The notes below the pieces were generated by a model. The model had not been told where the DNA came from and searched no databases. It saw nothing but the letters and a program-made list of their open reading frames with translations. A DNA stretch of 64,000 nt from JAPOKJ01 sp031421635 (lineage in GTDB: Bacteria; Pseudomonadota; Gammaproteobacteria; Burkholderiales; Burkholderiaceae_E). The position numbers and the translations under genes were made by a program. The stretch is taken from positions 44,988 to 108,987 of the forward strand of contig JANOPA010000152.1 in the NCBI GenBank assembly GCA_031421635.1, given 5' to 3'. Shown here one piece after another: positions 1 to 8,728 of this stretch. How positions within the stretch are numbered: position 1 is the first letter of the stretch; every line of letters starts with the position of its first letter.

Positions 1-1
1 A

Positions 2-568
2 GCTCCAGCGAAGCCAGATTTGAAGCGCGGCGAGCAGATTGCAACTCAAGTTTGCGCTTCATGCCACGGTGCCGATGGTAACAGCGGCTCGCCCGCTAAT
101 CCTAAATTGGCCGGTCAGCATAGCGAATATTTGTACAAGCAATTGACCAATTTCAAGGTCAAGGCTGGCGCAAAAGAAGCCGAGCGAACCAACCCGATCA
201 TGGGCGCTTTTGCAACTGCATTGACGGACGCCGATATGCGTAGCGTTGCGGCCTATTACTCAGGGCAGAAATACAAACCTGCGGCTGCCAAGAATAAAGA
301 TCTGGTGGAACTAGGTCAGAAAATCTTCCGAGCCGGTATCCCGGATAAGGGCGTCCCTTCCTGTGCTGGTTGCCATAGCCCCAATGGTGCCGGAATTCCG
401 GCTCAGTACGCCAGAATTGGTGGGCAATACGGCGAATACTCCGAAGCTCAATTGGTCGCTTTCCGTCAGGGCTTGCGTAAGAACAGCGCACAAATGTCTT
501 TGATCGCTAGTCGCATGTCTGACTTGGAAATCAAGGCAGTCTCGGACTATGTGGCTGGGTTACGCTGA
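2..568 (+). CDS. Diheme cytochrome c (c4-like), 5' truncated
   Basis: The C-terminal 188 residues of a periplasmic electron-transfer cytochrome of the c4/c553 type. Two haem-binding CxxCH motifs are visible, CASCH encoded near 53-67 and CAGCH near 362-376. Each lies in its own domain and each is followed by a candidate axial methionine (NPIMGAF and SAQMSLI). The two-domain, two-haem layout and the size fit cytochrome c4, which carries electrons to terminal oxidases. The frame is open to the first base of the window (A-P-A-K-P-D...), so the start and signal peptide lie outside; the internal TTG at 20 is not a credible start. A strong intrinsic terminator follows the stop. It could also be a related cytochrome c553 duplication. 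The haem protein call is firm; the c4 subclass is an inference. Confidence 0.88.
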   Translation, partial: APAKPDLKRGEQIATQVCASCHGADGNSGSPANPKLAGQHSEYLYKQLTNFKVKAGAKEAERTNPIMGAFATALTDADMRSVAAYYSGQKYKPAAAKNKDLVELGQKIFRAGIPDKGVPSCAGCHSPNGAGIPAQYARIGGQYGEYSEAQLVAFRQGLRKNSAQMSLIASRMSDLEIKAVSDYVAGLR

Positions 569-600
569 GCACGTACTTGGTGGATAGACCAGAAAAGAGA

Positions 601-626
601 AGCCAGCGCATTCGCTGGTTTTTTTT
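601..626 (+). terminator. Intrinsic terminator after the cytochrome gene
   Basis: A hairpin with arms AGCCAGCG and CGCTGGTT and a 4-nt loop (CATT) runs straight into an 8-T tract. It begins 32 nt after the cytochrome stop codon, the expected place for Rho-independent termination. Confidence 0.85.
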
Positions 627-788
627 CGTCCTTAGTGATAAAAACCCCTTGCAGTTCAGTTGTGCGAAGTGATCGAATACGGGAGCCCGTAAGTTTGTTG
701 CGTTTTGTTCTACAAGGGGTGCTGGCCCTCCACTTTTTGCGCGTGTTTTGTATTCAATGACCAGTGCCGCCTCTCTCGGAATGGACCT

Positions 789-1808
789 ATGAAATTCAAG
801 CCTGACTTCCCCCAAGCGCACGCCTCGGAAATTACCCCTCAAGCGATCTTTGAACAAAGACGGGAGGTCTTACTTGCCGCGACTCAAGGGGCGTCTTATC
901 TGTCGTTACGCTCCAGGCTTGGTGTGGGTTCACTGGCGGCTTTGGCAGGTGTCAGTGATGCCGCCAATGCGCAGGCAGTGGCCCAAAGCGCCAGTGGTGC
1001 ACAAAAGCTGCCGGGAGTGCAAAGCAAGCTTTCCCCAATCATTGACAAACCCACGCCTTATAAAGACGTGACCGGCTACAATAATTTTTATGAGTTTGGC
1101 ACCGAGAAAGAAGATCCTGCGCGCTATGCCAGCACCTTGAAGACTCGTCCTTGGTCAATCACGGTCGAAGGCGCGGTGGCCAAGCCGAAGGTGTTCGATA
1201 TCGAAGAGTTACTCAAGATGGCGCCGATGGAAGAGCGCATCTATCGGATGCGGTGTGTCGAGGGTTGGTCTATGGTGATTCCCTGGGTGGGGTTTTCCTT
1301 ATCCGAATTGATCAAGCGCGTTGAGCCGACAGGCAACGCAAAGTATCTTGAGTTTGTAACCCTGGCTGATAAGACGCAAATGCCGGGATTGTTTAATCCT
1401 GTGCTCAGTTGGCCCTACACCGAAGGATTGAGGATCGACGAGGCGAATCACCCGCTCACCATGTTGTCGATGGGTTTGTACGGTGAAGTCCTACCCAAAC
1501 AAAACGGTGCGCCCGTGCGCCTCGTAGTGCCTTGGAAGTACGGGTATAAGAGCGGCAAGTCAATTGTCAAGATTCGCTTTGTCGAAAAGCAGCCCTTGAC
1601 CAGTTGGAACCGTGCCGCACCTGAGGAGTATGGATTTTTCTCCAATGTGAATCCCGAGGTGGATCACCCGCGATGGTCACAGGCCACCGAGCGCAGAATT
1701 GGCGAGGACGGTTTCTTGCAGCGTAAACGCAAAACGTTGATGCTCAATGGCTACGCGGAACAGGTGGGAAGTCTTTACGCGGGCATGGATCTCAAGAAGT
1801 ACTTTTAG
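789..1808 (+). CDS. msrP: Protein-methionine-sulfoxide reductase catalytic subunit MsrP
   Basis: Periplasmic molybdopterin enzyme (YedY/MsrP, 339 aa) that reduces methionine sulfoxide in oxidised envelope proteins, with electrons from MsrQ. The N-terminus carries an Arg-Arg pair (residues 24-25) followed by a weakly hydrophobic stretch ending in NAQA, consistent with Tat export. The oxidoreductase molybdopterin domain follows, with the Mo-ligand cysteine in RMRCVEGWS (about residue 156). The ATG at 789 is chosen because it gives the usual MsrP N-terminus; the frame extends upstream to a TTG at 705, but those residues (MFYKGCWP...) look non-coding. It abuts msrQ with no gap, so the two are surely cotranscribed. 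The family assignment is firm; the Tat signal is somewhat atypical. Confidence 0.95.
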   Translation: MKFKPDFPQAHASEITPQAIFEQRREVLLAATQGASYLSLRSRLGVGSLAALAGVSDAANAQAVAQSASGAQKLPGVQSKLSPIIDKPTPYKDVTGYNNFYEFGTEKEDPARYASTLKTRPWSITVEGAVAKPKVFDIEELLKMAPMEERIYRMRCVEGWSMVIPWVGFSLSELIKRVEPTGNAKYLEFVTLADKTQMPGLFNPVLSWPYTEGLRIDEANHPLTMLSMGLYGEVLPKQNGAPVRLVVPWKYGYKSGKSIVKIRFVEKQPLTSWNRAAPEEYGFFSNVNPEVDHPRWSQATERRIGEDGFLQRKRKTLMLNGYAEQVGSLYAGMDLKKYF

Positions 1809-2429
1809 ATGAACTCCGGCACTCTCAGGGTTGCGATCTTCGGCGTTTGTCTGCTCCCCTTGGTGCGCTTGGTGCTCCTTGGTGTAACGGATCGCTTGGG
1901 CGCGAATCCCATTGAGTTTATTACTCGCTCGACAGGCATCTGGAGCTTGGTCATGTTGTGCCTGACCTTGAGTGTGACGCCGCTACGCAAGCTGAGCGGC
2001 TGGACTGGGGTGCTACGGTTTCGAAGAATGCTCGGGCTCTTTTGCTTCTTCTATGTTTTGCTTCACATGATGACCTGGGTTTGGTTCGATCACTGGTTTG
2101 AACTCTTAGCGCTGATCAAAGATGTTTGGAAGCGGCCCTTCATCACGGTTGGTTTTACCGCAATGTTGCTACTCTGGCCGCTCGCTTTGACTTCCAATCA
2201 ATGGGCGATGCGACGGCTTGGCCGACGCTGGACCCGCTTGCACCGCTTGATCTACGTGATCGTTGTGCTCGCCTTGCTGCATTTTTGGTGGATGCGCGCT
2301 GGGAAAAATAATTTCCTCGAACCCTTTGTCTATAGCTGTGTGGTCGCAAGTTTGCTCGGGTTCAGGCTTGTGAACTACTTTGGCAAAACCGATTCCAAGG
2401 CAAATAGATCGGCAAGCTTTTCGCGCTGA
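1809..2429 (+). CDS. msrQ: MsrQ haem b membrane subunit of the MsrPQ system
   Basis: Integral membrane protein of 206 aa (YedZ/MsrQ, ferric-reductase-like transmembrane domain) that passes electrons from the quinone pool or flavin to MsrP. Five to six hydrophobic segments are visible, with histidines in transmembrane regions suited to haem ligation, including LLHMMTW, RLHRLIY and LALLHFWW. It starts on the base after the msrP stop. Its last 55 bases overlap the 3' end of the convergent lysA. The overlap appears genuine because both C-termini look normal in length for their families. Confidence 0.93.
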   Translation: MNSGTLRVAIFGVCLLPLVRLVLLGVTDRLGANPIEFITRSTGIWSLVMLCLTLSVTPLRKLSGWTGVLRFRRMLGLFCFFYVLLHMMTWVWFDHWFELLALIKDVWKRPFITVGFTAMLLLWPLALTSNQWAMRRLGRRWTRLHRLIYVIVVLALLHFWWMRAGKNNFLEPFVYSCVVASLLGFRLVNYFGKTDSKANRSASFSR

Positions 2430-3655
2430 CGCACCAGCGTTACAGTTTTGCCGTCGACAATCACTTCGGCGGCGCGAGCGCGGCTGTTGTAGTTGGAACT
2501 CATCGACATACCGTAAGCACCTGCGGATTTGAACACCAAGAGGTCGTTCTCTTCGACCTGAAGGCCCCGATCCTTCGCTAACCAATCACCAGACTCACAC
2601 ACCGGGCCAACGATATCGAAGCGATGAACCGGTAACTGAGGTTTTTGCTGGACCTCCGCCACGCCGTGAAAGGCCTGATACAGAGCAGGGCGCATCAAAT
2701 CATTCATCGCGGCATCGACAATAGCGAAAGATTTCGCATCAGGCGCGCTATTCGCGACTAGTTTTAGGTATTCGATTCGCGTGAGCAATGCGCCGCCATT
2801 GCCCACCAAGGAGCGCCCGAACTCAAACATAAGTTTACAGCGCCGAGCAATCGGGTGTTGATCGATTTGCGCGAAAAGGGCATCAAATAAGCTCTTGCGA
2901 GACGGCGGACTTTCACCCTCATATGAAATACCCAGGCCGCCGCCTAGATCCAGGTGATGAAGACGAATCCCTTGAGCTTCGATAGCTTCCATAAGCTCCA
3001 AAACCTTTTCCAGCGCGGCTAGAAAGGGAGCGAGTTCGGTAATTTGCGAACCGATGTGGCAATCAATTCCGACCACCTCAAGCCCTGGCAAGGAGGCCGC
3101 AAGCGCATAGCTTGAAAGCGCTTGCTCATGGGCGATACCGAACTTGTTGCCTTTAAGGCCAGTGGAAATATAGGGGTGGGTTTTGGCATCGACATTTGGA
3201 TTGACACGCAGCGAGACTTTGGCGCGCTTGCCTACCGATTGTGCGCAGGCGCTAAGGCGATGTAGTTCCGAAATCGACTCCACGTTGAAACAGGCGACTC
3301 CGATTTTCAGCGCCAGAGTCATCTCTTCGAGCGACTTGCCGACTCCTGAGAAGACAATTTTTTCCGGAGCGCCGCCGGCTGCGAGTACACGCTGCAACTC
3401 GCCACCGGAAACGATGTCGAAGCCTGCACCCTCGCGAGCCAAAAGATCAATCACTGCCAGGTTTGGATTGGCCTTCAGCGCGTAGCAGATCAAAATATCT
3501 CGCCCGGCGGAAGCCTCTTTAAACTCCCGGAATGCCCCCACGATGGACGAGCGTGAGTACACGAAGGTGGGTGTACCAAATTGTTCTGCAATACTTTGCA
3601 GAGACACGTCTTCCGCGAATAGTTCGCCCGAGCGGTAGTTGAGCCAGTCCATCAT
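2375..3655 (-). CDS. lysA: Diaminopimelate decarboxylase
   Basis: PLP-dependent fold III decarboxylase (426 aa) that converts meso-diaminopimelate to L-lysine, the last step of lysine synthesis. The PLP lysine lies in CYALKANPNL (K61). The glycine-rich phosphate-binding loop DLGGGLGISY is near residues 236-245, and the active-site cysteine motif PVCESGDW near 351-358. Length and motifs are standard for LysA. It lies 11 bp downstream of the lptM-like lipoprotein gene and is probably cotranscribed with it. The start is a double ATG (MMDW), so the first or second Met could be used. No strong ribosome binding site is visible. Confidence 0.97.
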   Translation of the reverse strand: MMDWLNYRSGELFAEDVSLQSIAEQFGTPTFVYSRSSIVGAFREFKEASAGRDILICYALKANPNLAVIDLLAREGAGFDIVSGGELQRVLAAGGAPEKIVFSGVGKSLEEMTLALKIGVACFNVESISELHRLSACAQSVGKRAKVSLRVNPNVDAKTHPYISTGLKGNKFGIAHEQALSSYALAASLPGLEVVGIDCHIGSQITELAPFLAALEKVLELMEAIEAQGIRLHHLDLGGGLGISYEGESPPSRKSLFDALFAQIDQHPIARRCKLMFEFGRSLVGNGGALLTRIEYLKLVANSAPDAKSFAIVDAAMNDLMRPALYQAFHGVAEVQQKPQLPVHRFDIVGPVCESGDWLAKDRGLQVEENDLLVFKSAGAYGMSMSSNYNSRARAAEVIVDGKTVTLVRQREKLADLFALESVLPK

Positions 3656-3666
3656 TGAATTGAGTT

Positions 3667-3867
3667 TTAAGGTCTTTTTTTGGTGGGATCGTTTGGATCG
3701 GGACGATAGAGCGGCCCTTTTTGCCCACAGGCGCCGAGCGTCACCACGGCAAGAACGCCCAGCGCGACGACGCCTTTTTTCAGCGCGTCTCGACGCCGTG
3801 TGACGATAGGCTTCGCTGTCGAAGCAGCGCCGTCGCGGGTAGATGTTGTCAGGGGCCGAGAGGACAT
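3667..3867 (-). CDS. lptM: LptM-like small lipoprotein (YifL family)
   Basis: A 66-residue lipoprotein. After an arginine-rich segment (VTRRRDALKK) comes a hydrophobic stretch and the lipobox LGAC (lipidated C47), immediately followed by GQKGPLYRP. The C-G-Q-K-G-P-L-Y signature is diagnostic of LptM/YifL, which in E. coli stabilises the LptD-LptE outer-membrane LPS translocon. The ATG at 3867 gives a compact leader; upstream in-frame codons to 3972 look non-coding. The leader is longer than usual, so a still shorter start is possible. The arrangement lptM-lysA divergent from cyaY is common in proteobacteria and supports the call. Confidence 0.85.
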   Translation of the reverse strand: MSSRPLTTSTRDGAASTAKPIVTRRRDALKKGVVALGVLAVVTLGACGQKGPLYRPDPNDPTKKRP

Positions 3868-3983
3868 GGTGCAGAATGAATGAGAGCTAGGCGACTGACT
3901 GGTCTGGACTACAAATTCAGACGAGCCAGATCGAGGCCAACCACTGCCGGTATGATGCCGACAACGAATCATCCGAGGATAGC

Positions 3984-4301
3984 ATGAGCGAACAGGTCTT
4001 TCTCCAGCGCTGCGAGGCGTTACTTAACCGCATTGAAGATTTACTCGGGGACTCCGCGATAGATCACGATACTGATCGCCAAGGTCATGTTCTCACCGTG
4101 ACGTTCGAGGATGACTCGCAAATGGTCATCAATGGTCAGGCCGTGATGCAAGAAATCTGGCTCGCCTATCGTGGAGGCGCTTATCACTTTCGCCTGAGCG
4201 GTGCGCAGTGGCTGGACACTCGCTCAGGGGAAACATTAAGCGCCGTGCTTTCAAGAGCTGTCAGCGCGCAAGCCGGGCAGGGCGTAGTGTTCGCCGTTTA
4301 G
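3984..4301 (+). CDS. cyaY: Frataxin-like iron donor protein CyaY
   Basis: A 105-residue acidic cytoplasmic protein matching bacterial frataxin in length and pattern. The N-terminal helix carries clustered acidic residues (LNRIEDLLGD, DHDTDRQGH), followed by strands ending in the conserved QEIWLAYRGGAYHF and QWLDTRSGE segments. Frataxin regulates iron-sulfur cluster assembly through IscS/IscU and binds iron weakly. It is divergent from lptM-lysA with about 115 bp between starts, and convergent with mrcA. Confidence 0.94.
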   Translation: MSEQVFLQRCEALLNRIEDLLGDSAIDHDTDRQGHVLTVTFEDDSQMVINGQAVMQEIWLAYRGGAYHFRLSGAQWLDTRSGETLSAVLSRAVSAQAGQGVVFAV

Positions 4302-4343
4302 GCTTCAGCCTTGTTTCAATGCAAGGGGTTCGAAAAGGGGCGT

Positions 4344-6758
4344 TTAAAACACCTGGTTCTTGATTTGCTCGGCATTGTGGCTATTTGAGATACCGCCTTC
4401 GGTCACACCCACAGCCGAGATTCCCTGGCCTGGACGGGTCTCGTTGTAGTAATAGTCGCCGCCCGCTTGAACGACCCCATTGGGGATAAGTTGCGGTGTT
4501 TCGGGGCTATTGCGCAGCGCTTTTGCCATGTAGTTGATCCAGATCGGCAAGGCGAGGCCGCCTCCGGTCTCTTTGTCGCCCAACTTTCGAGGGGTATCAA
4601 AGCCCATCCAGGCGATCGCTGCGATCTTTGGCGAATAACCGGCGAACCACGCGTCATGCGAATCATTGGTCGTGCCCGTCTTGCCGCCGAGATCGTTGCG
4701 TTTTAGCACCTTGGCCTTGGTAGCCGTACCTTTTTGAATGACGTCACGCATCATGCTGTCCATGATGAAGGCGTTACGACCGTCAATCGCGCGGATCGAT
4801 TCATCGCCTGCCTTGGTCGGCTGTGCCTCTGCCACAGTCTGACCTTGCTGATTCACGATCTTACTGATGACGAAAGGGTCGATACGAAAGCCACCGTTGG
4901 CGAATACTGAGAAAGCGCCGACCATTTGCCAAGGGGTGACGGTGCCAGCACCCAGGGCCATGGTGAGGTAAGGTGGATTCTTTTCGGGATCAAAACCAAA
5001 GCGTGTGATGTAGTCCTGCGCATATTTTGGGCCGATATTTTGGAGAATTCGAATCGACACCATGTTCTTGGATTTTGCGAGGCCAGTGCGCATTTGCATT
5101 GGGCCTGAGAAGCCGCCATCATAGTTCTTTGGCTCCCAGAGTTGCCCACCAGTGAGAGCGGGGTCGATAGTCACCGGAGCATCGTTAATGATGGTGGTCG
5201 TCATAAAACCCTTCTCCAAAGCGGCGGAGTAAATAAAGGGCTTGAAACTCGAACCTGGCTGACGAATCGACTGTATGACGCGGTTAAATTTGTTCTGCGT
5301 AAAGTTAAAGCCGCCGACCAAGGCACGTACCGAGCCGTCTTCGGTATTACAGGCCACAAAGGCCGATTCCACCTCGGGTAGCTGGCTCATTTCAAACTGA
5401 CCCGGCTTGGCTTCCACAATACGCACGATCGCACCGCGGCGAAGCTTGCGGTCACCCTCGGTTCGAGGTGACAAAGAATTGGTAACGAAGCGCAATGCTG
5501 AGCCGCTCATCTCAATAGTATTGCCCTTACCCCGGCTGACGCGGACCTTTGTGGGCGAGGCGTCGAGCACGACCGCCGCCAAAAACTCTTCTAAATCGCC
5601 AGCCTCACCGATCGCCGACTCAACTTGTTCTTCAAGCTTAGCCGTGTTCGAAGCCAAGTCAATAAACCCCTCTGGTCCTCGGTAGCCGTATTTTCGGTCG
5701 TAGTCTAAGACGCCTTGTTTGACTGCTGCATTGGCCGCACTTTGGTCATCAGCAAGAATGGTGGTGTAGACTTTAATCCCGGCCGTGTAGCTATCTTCTT
5801 TGTAAAGGTCGAACGCAGCTTGGCGTGCGATCTCTGCAACATAAGGCGCATTGAGTGCAAAATCGATGCTGTTAGAGGCGTATTTGAGCGTTTCGCTCAA
5901 GGCGGTCTGATACGTCGTCTCGTCAATGAAGTTGAACTCACGCATTCGGCGCAAGATGTAGCGTTGGCGCTCGGTGGCTCTTTTGGGGTTGACTAAGGGG
6001 TTGAAACGAGAAGGTGCCTTGGGTAAGCCGGCCAGCATAGCCGCCTCGGCGGCGGAAATATCACGCAGAGGCTTTCCAAAATAAGTTTGTGAGGCGGCCG
6101 CAAAGCCATAGGCTCGCTTGCCCAGGAAAATTTGATTCATGTAGAGCTCAAGAATCTGATCTTTGCTCAATTGCTCCTCAATCCGGAGGGCCAATAGAAT
6201 TTCAATGATCTTTCGGGTGTATGTTTTTTCGGATGATAAAAAGAACTCCCGCGCGATCTGCATCGTGATGGTACTCGCGCCCTGCTCTTTGCCGGAGGAC
6301 AGCAAGTTGACACCAGCCGAGCGAATAATGCCGATAAAGTCGACCCCACCGTGTTCGAAAAACCGAGCGTCTTCAGCCGCCAAAACGGCATTGCTCATTA
6401 AGTCCGGCACATCCTCAATTTTGACGTAGGTACGTCGTTCCTCGCCAAACTCGCCGATCAGTACATTGTCGGCCGTGTAGACCCGCAGGGGAATGCGAGG
6501 TTTGTAGTCAATCAAGGCATCGAGAGGAGGCAGTCTGTCATTGGCCAGAAGGAGGGCGAGGGCGACCACTAAGGTGCCGCAAAGTGCGGCCGCAACGGGA
6601 ATTGCGACGACCAGGCCTAGGGCGCCAAGCCAAGAAAAGCCGTCCTGACGGAGTGCGCCGAAGGAACGACGGGCTGTTTTTTTCGAATTGGAAGCTGGGG
6701 TCGGGGAAGCTTGGGTCACATTGTCTCGGCCAGGGGCCATTCTGCTGCCGTTTGGCAT
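4344..6758 (-). CDS. mrcA: Penicillin-binding protein 1A (bifunctional)
   Basis: Class A penicillin-binding protein of 804 aa that polymerises lipid II and crosslinks peptidoglycan. It has a cytoplasmic N-terminus, one membrane segment (about 41-72), then a GT51 glycosyltransferase domain with the catalytic Glu in AAEDARFFEHGG (E129) and the GASTITMQ motif near 160. An OB-like insert precedes the transpeptidase domain, where SxxK is S503-x-x-K506 (PGSSFKPF), SxN is SKN at 563-565 and KTG begins at 693. All active-site motifs are intact. It is divergent from pilM, the common PBP1a-pil arrangement in beta- and gammaproteobacteria. The start gives a short polar tail before the membrane segment; the internal Met7 is an alternative. 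Confidence 0.97.
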   Translation of the reverse strand: MPNGSRMAPGRDNVTQASPTPASNSKKTARRSFGALRQDGFSWLGALGLVVAIPVAAALCGTLVVALALLLANDRLPPLDALIDYKPRIPLRVYTADNVLIGEFGEERRTYVKIEDVPDLMSNAVLAAEDARFFEHGGVDFIGIIRSAGVNLLSSGKEQGASTITMQIAREFFLSSEKTYTRKIIEILLALRIEEQLSKDQILELYMNQIFLGKRAYGFAAASQTYFGKPLRDISAAEAAMLAGLPKAPSRFNPLVNPKRATERQRYILRRMREFNFIDETTYQTALSETLKYASNSIDFALNAPYVAEIARQAAFDLYKEDSYTAGIKVYTTILADDQSAANAAVKQGVLDYDRKYGYRGPEGFIDLASNTAKLEEQVESAIGEAGDLEEFLAAVVLDASPTKVRVSRGKGNTIEMSGSALRFVTNSLSPRTEGDRKLRRGAIVRIVEAKPGQFEMSQLPEVESAFVACNTEDGSVRALVGGFNFTQNKFNRVIQSIRQPGSSFKPFIYSAALEKGFMTTTIINDAPVTIDPALTGGQLWEPKNYDGGFSGPMQMRTGLAKSKNMVSIRILQNIGPKYAQDYITRFGFDPEKNPPYLTMALGAGTVTPWQMVGAFSVFANGGFRIDPFVISKIVNQQGQTVAEAQPTKAGDESIRAIDGRNAFIMDSMMRDVIQKGTATKAKVLKRNDLGGKTGTTNDSHDAWFAGYSPKIAAIAWMGFDTPRKLGDKETGGGLALPIWINYMAKALRNSPETPQLIPNGVVQAGGDYYYNETRPGQGISAVGVTEGGISNSHNAEQIKNQVF

Positions 6759-6933
6759 GAGCCCAAATTATATGCCTCGCGGGCTTTCGACAGTATTTTT
6801 GAAAAGATTCAAGACCCGCAAGTTTCGCCCGCGTCGTTGCTTCAATTCCGCACTTTTTTTGAGGTTTGGCGCCCAACGGTCGTTTGTCTGCGACAAGTGG
6901 AAGCGGGGCAGGCATCTAAAAACGTCGAAAAGC

Positions 6934-6963
6934 TTTACAGTTGGGTGTGCGCCTTGGTACGAT
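6934..6963 (+). promoter_or_regulatory. Candidate sigma-70 promoter for pilMNOPQ
   Basis: TTTACA at 6934-6939, an 18-nt spacer and TACGAT at 6958-6963 resemble a housekeeping promoter about 60 nt upstream of the pilM start, in the mrcA-pilM divergent gap. This is a motif reading only. Confidence 0.35.
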
Positions 6964-7022
6964 CTCATGTAGATTCCCAAAAAAGCTCATAAATCTCTAA
7001 TTTTTAAGAAAATTTTGCCAAA

Positions 7023-8105
7023 ATGAAGCTTCCAATGCCGGCTTTTTTTAGTCGCAAAACCGCTCCAATGATCGGGGTGGACCTGAGCTCGTCCTCCGTC
7101 AAGGTGGTGGAATTGTCGCAGGGAGCGAAAGGCGAGATCCGTCTCGAACGCTATGCCATCGAATTTCTCGAACGCGGCGCGATAGCCGATGGTTCGATCG
7201 AAAAACCCGAAGTCGTCGCTGCGGCGCTCGGTCGCGCCCTGAAACGGAGCGGAAGCAAGGCAAAAGAAGCTGCCCTTGCCCTACCCTCGGCATCAGTGAT
7301 CACCAAAAAAATAATGCTCCCTGGCGGATTGCGCGATGACGAGTATGAAATTCAGGTCGAATCTGAGGCCAGCCAGTACATTCCTTTTCCCATTGAAGAG
7401 GTGAATCTCGACTTTCAGGTTCTAGGCCCTTCGGCAAACTCTCCCGATGAAGTGGATGTACTGCTAGCAGCCTCCCGTAAAGAGAAAGTGGAAGATCGGG
7501 TTGCTATTGCCGAAATGGCCGGACTAAAGGCCATCGTCATGGATGTTGAGCCGTATGTCGTGCGCACCGTCCTCGACTATGTTTCGAGCTACATGCCGAA
7601 CCAGGGCCAAGGACAAATCATTGCCGTGGTCTCCATTGGTCAAACGGTCACCTCGGTGACCATTTCCTTGAATGGTTTGACCGTTTTCGAGCGTGATCAG
7701 ATGTTTGGTGGCGGTCAGCTCACCCAAGATATTGTCCGGCTTTACGGTCTAACTTACGAGGAAGCCGAGCTTAAGAAGCGAAGCGCCGAATTGCCCGATA
7801 GTTATCAAAGCGATTTGTTAGTCCCGTTTGTTGATCAGGCTGCGGCAGATGTCGGCCGAGCCCTGCAGTTCTTTTTTACCTCGACGCCGTATACGCGGGT
7901 CGACAAGATTATTCTGGCCGGTGGATCATCAATACTGCCTGGCCTTGCTGAGGCGGTTGGCCTTAAAACCCAAGTGGCTTGTGAGGTCGTCAACCCGTTT
8001 CAAGGCATGGAGTTTGGCGAAACGGTTCGCGAGCGCCAAGTGCGTTTGGATGGGCCTGCACTACTGATTGCCTCAGGGCTTGCCATGAGGAGGTTTGACG
8101 CATGA
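7023..8105 (+). CDS. pilM: Type IV pilus assembly ATPase-like protein PilM
   Basis: Cytoplasmic actin-like (FtsA fold) protein of 360 aa. It forms a ring under the type IV pilus alignment subcomplex by binding the PilN N-terminus. Nucleotide-binding motifs typical of the family are visible: IGVDLSSSSVKVVEL near residues 18-32, VVSIGQTVTSV near 202-212, and LAGGSSILPGL near 298-308. It is the first gene of pilMNOPQ and overlaps pilN by the 4-bp ATGA. The ATG at 7023 is followed by the usual short basic N-terminus. Confidence 0.97.
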   Translation: MKLPMPAFFSRKTAPMIGVDLSSSSVKVVELSQGAKGEIRLERYAIEFLERGAIADGSIEKPEVVAAALGRALKRSGSKAKEAALALPSASVITKKIMLPGGLRDDEYEIQVESEASQYIPFPIEEVNLDFQVLGPSANSPDEVDVLLAASRKEKVEDRVAIAEMAGLKAIVMDVEPYVVRTVLDYVSSYMPNQGQGQIIAVVSIGQTVTSVTISLNGLTVFERDQMFGGGQLTQDIVRLYGLTYEEAELKKRSAELPDSYQSDLLVPFVDQAAADVGRALQFFFTSTPYTRVDKIILAGGSSILPGLAEAVGLKTQVACEVVNPFQGMEFGETVRERQVRLDGPALLIASGLAMRRFDA

Positions 8106-8725
8106 TTCGCCTAAATCTCCTTCCGCACCGGGAAATGCGCCGAGAGAAGCGCAAACGCGACTTCTATGGTGTAGTCGGTTTAACCTCCATTCTGGCGCTC
8201 GCCGGTATCGCTGCCGTATGGTTGTTGTTTACCAAGCAGTTAGATACTCAGATGGTCCGCAACCGTTACATCGAAAACAAAAACGCGGAGCTCAATAAGG
8301 ACATCGCGGAAATCAAGACGTTGGAAGTGGAAGTGGCTGCACTTAAGGCGCGTCAAAAAGCGGTTGAAGATCTTCAATCTGATCGAACCATACCCGTACA
8401 TCTGCTTGATGAGTTGGTGAAACATACCCCTGAAGGAATTTTCGTCAAGAGTTACAAGCAGGAAACCGGGAAAATCACTCTCATGGGCGTCGCACAGACC
8501 AATGAGAAGGTATCGGAGTTTCTTCGTAACTTGGCCTACCAGACGGCCTGGTTGGAAAAGCCTCAGTTGATCGAAACTAAAGCGACGCCGCTTGATCCTA
8601 AAAATACTAAAGATCCTCGCAAAATTTTCGAATTCGGAATTACCGCCTTGATTAAGGGACGCGCCCCGATTGGTACAGAACCTGGCGCCCCAGGTGCGCC
8701 GATTAAGCCGAAGCAGGGGGCTTAA
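8102..8725 (+). CDS. pilN: Type IV pilus inner-membrane alignment protein PilN
   Basis: A 207-residue bitopic inner-membrane protein. It starts MIRLNLLPHRE; the INLLP-type motif is the conserved PilM-binding peptide. A single transmembrane helix (about 24-46) and a coiled-coil then ferredoxin-like periplasmic domain follow, which pairs with PilO. It overlaps pilM by ATGA and is separated from pilO by 3 nt, indicating translational coupling through the operon. Confidence 0.96.
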   Translation: MIRLNLLPHREMRREKRKRDFYGVVGLTSILALAGIAAVWLLFTKQLDTQMVRNRYIENKNAELNKDIAEIKTLEVEVAALKARQKAVEDLQSDRTIPVHLLDELVKHTPEGIFVKSYKQETGKITLMGVAQTNEKVSEFLRNLAYQTAWLEKPQLIETKATPLDPKNTKDPRKIFEFGITALIKGRAPIGTEPGAPGAPIKPKQGA

Positions 8726-8728
8726 ATC

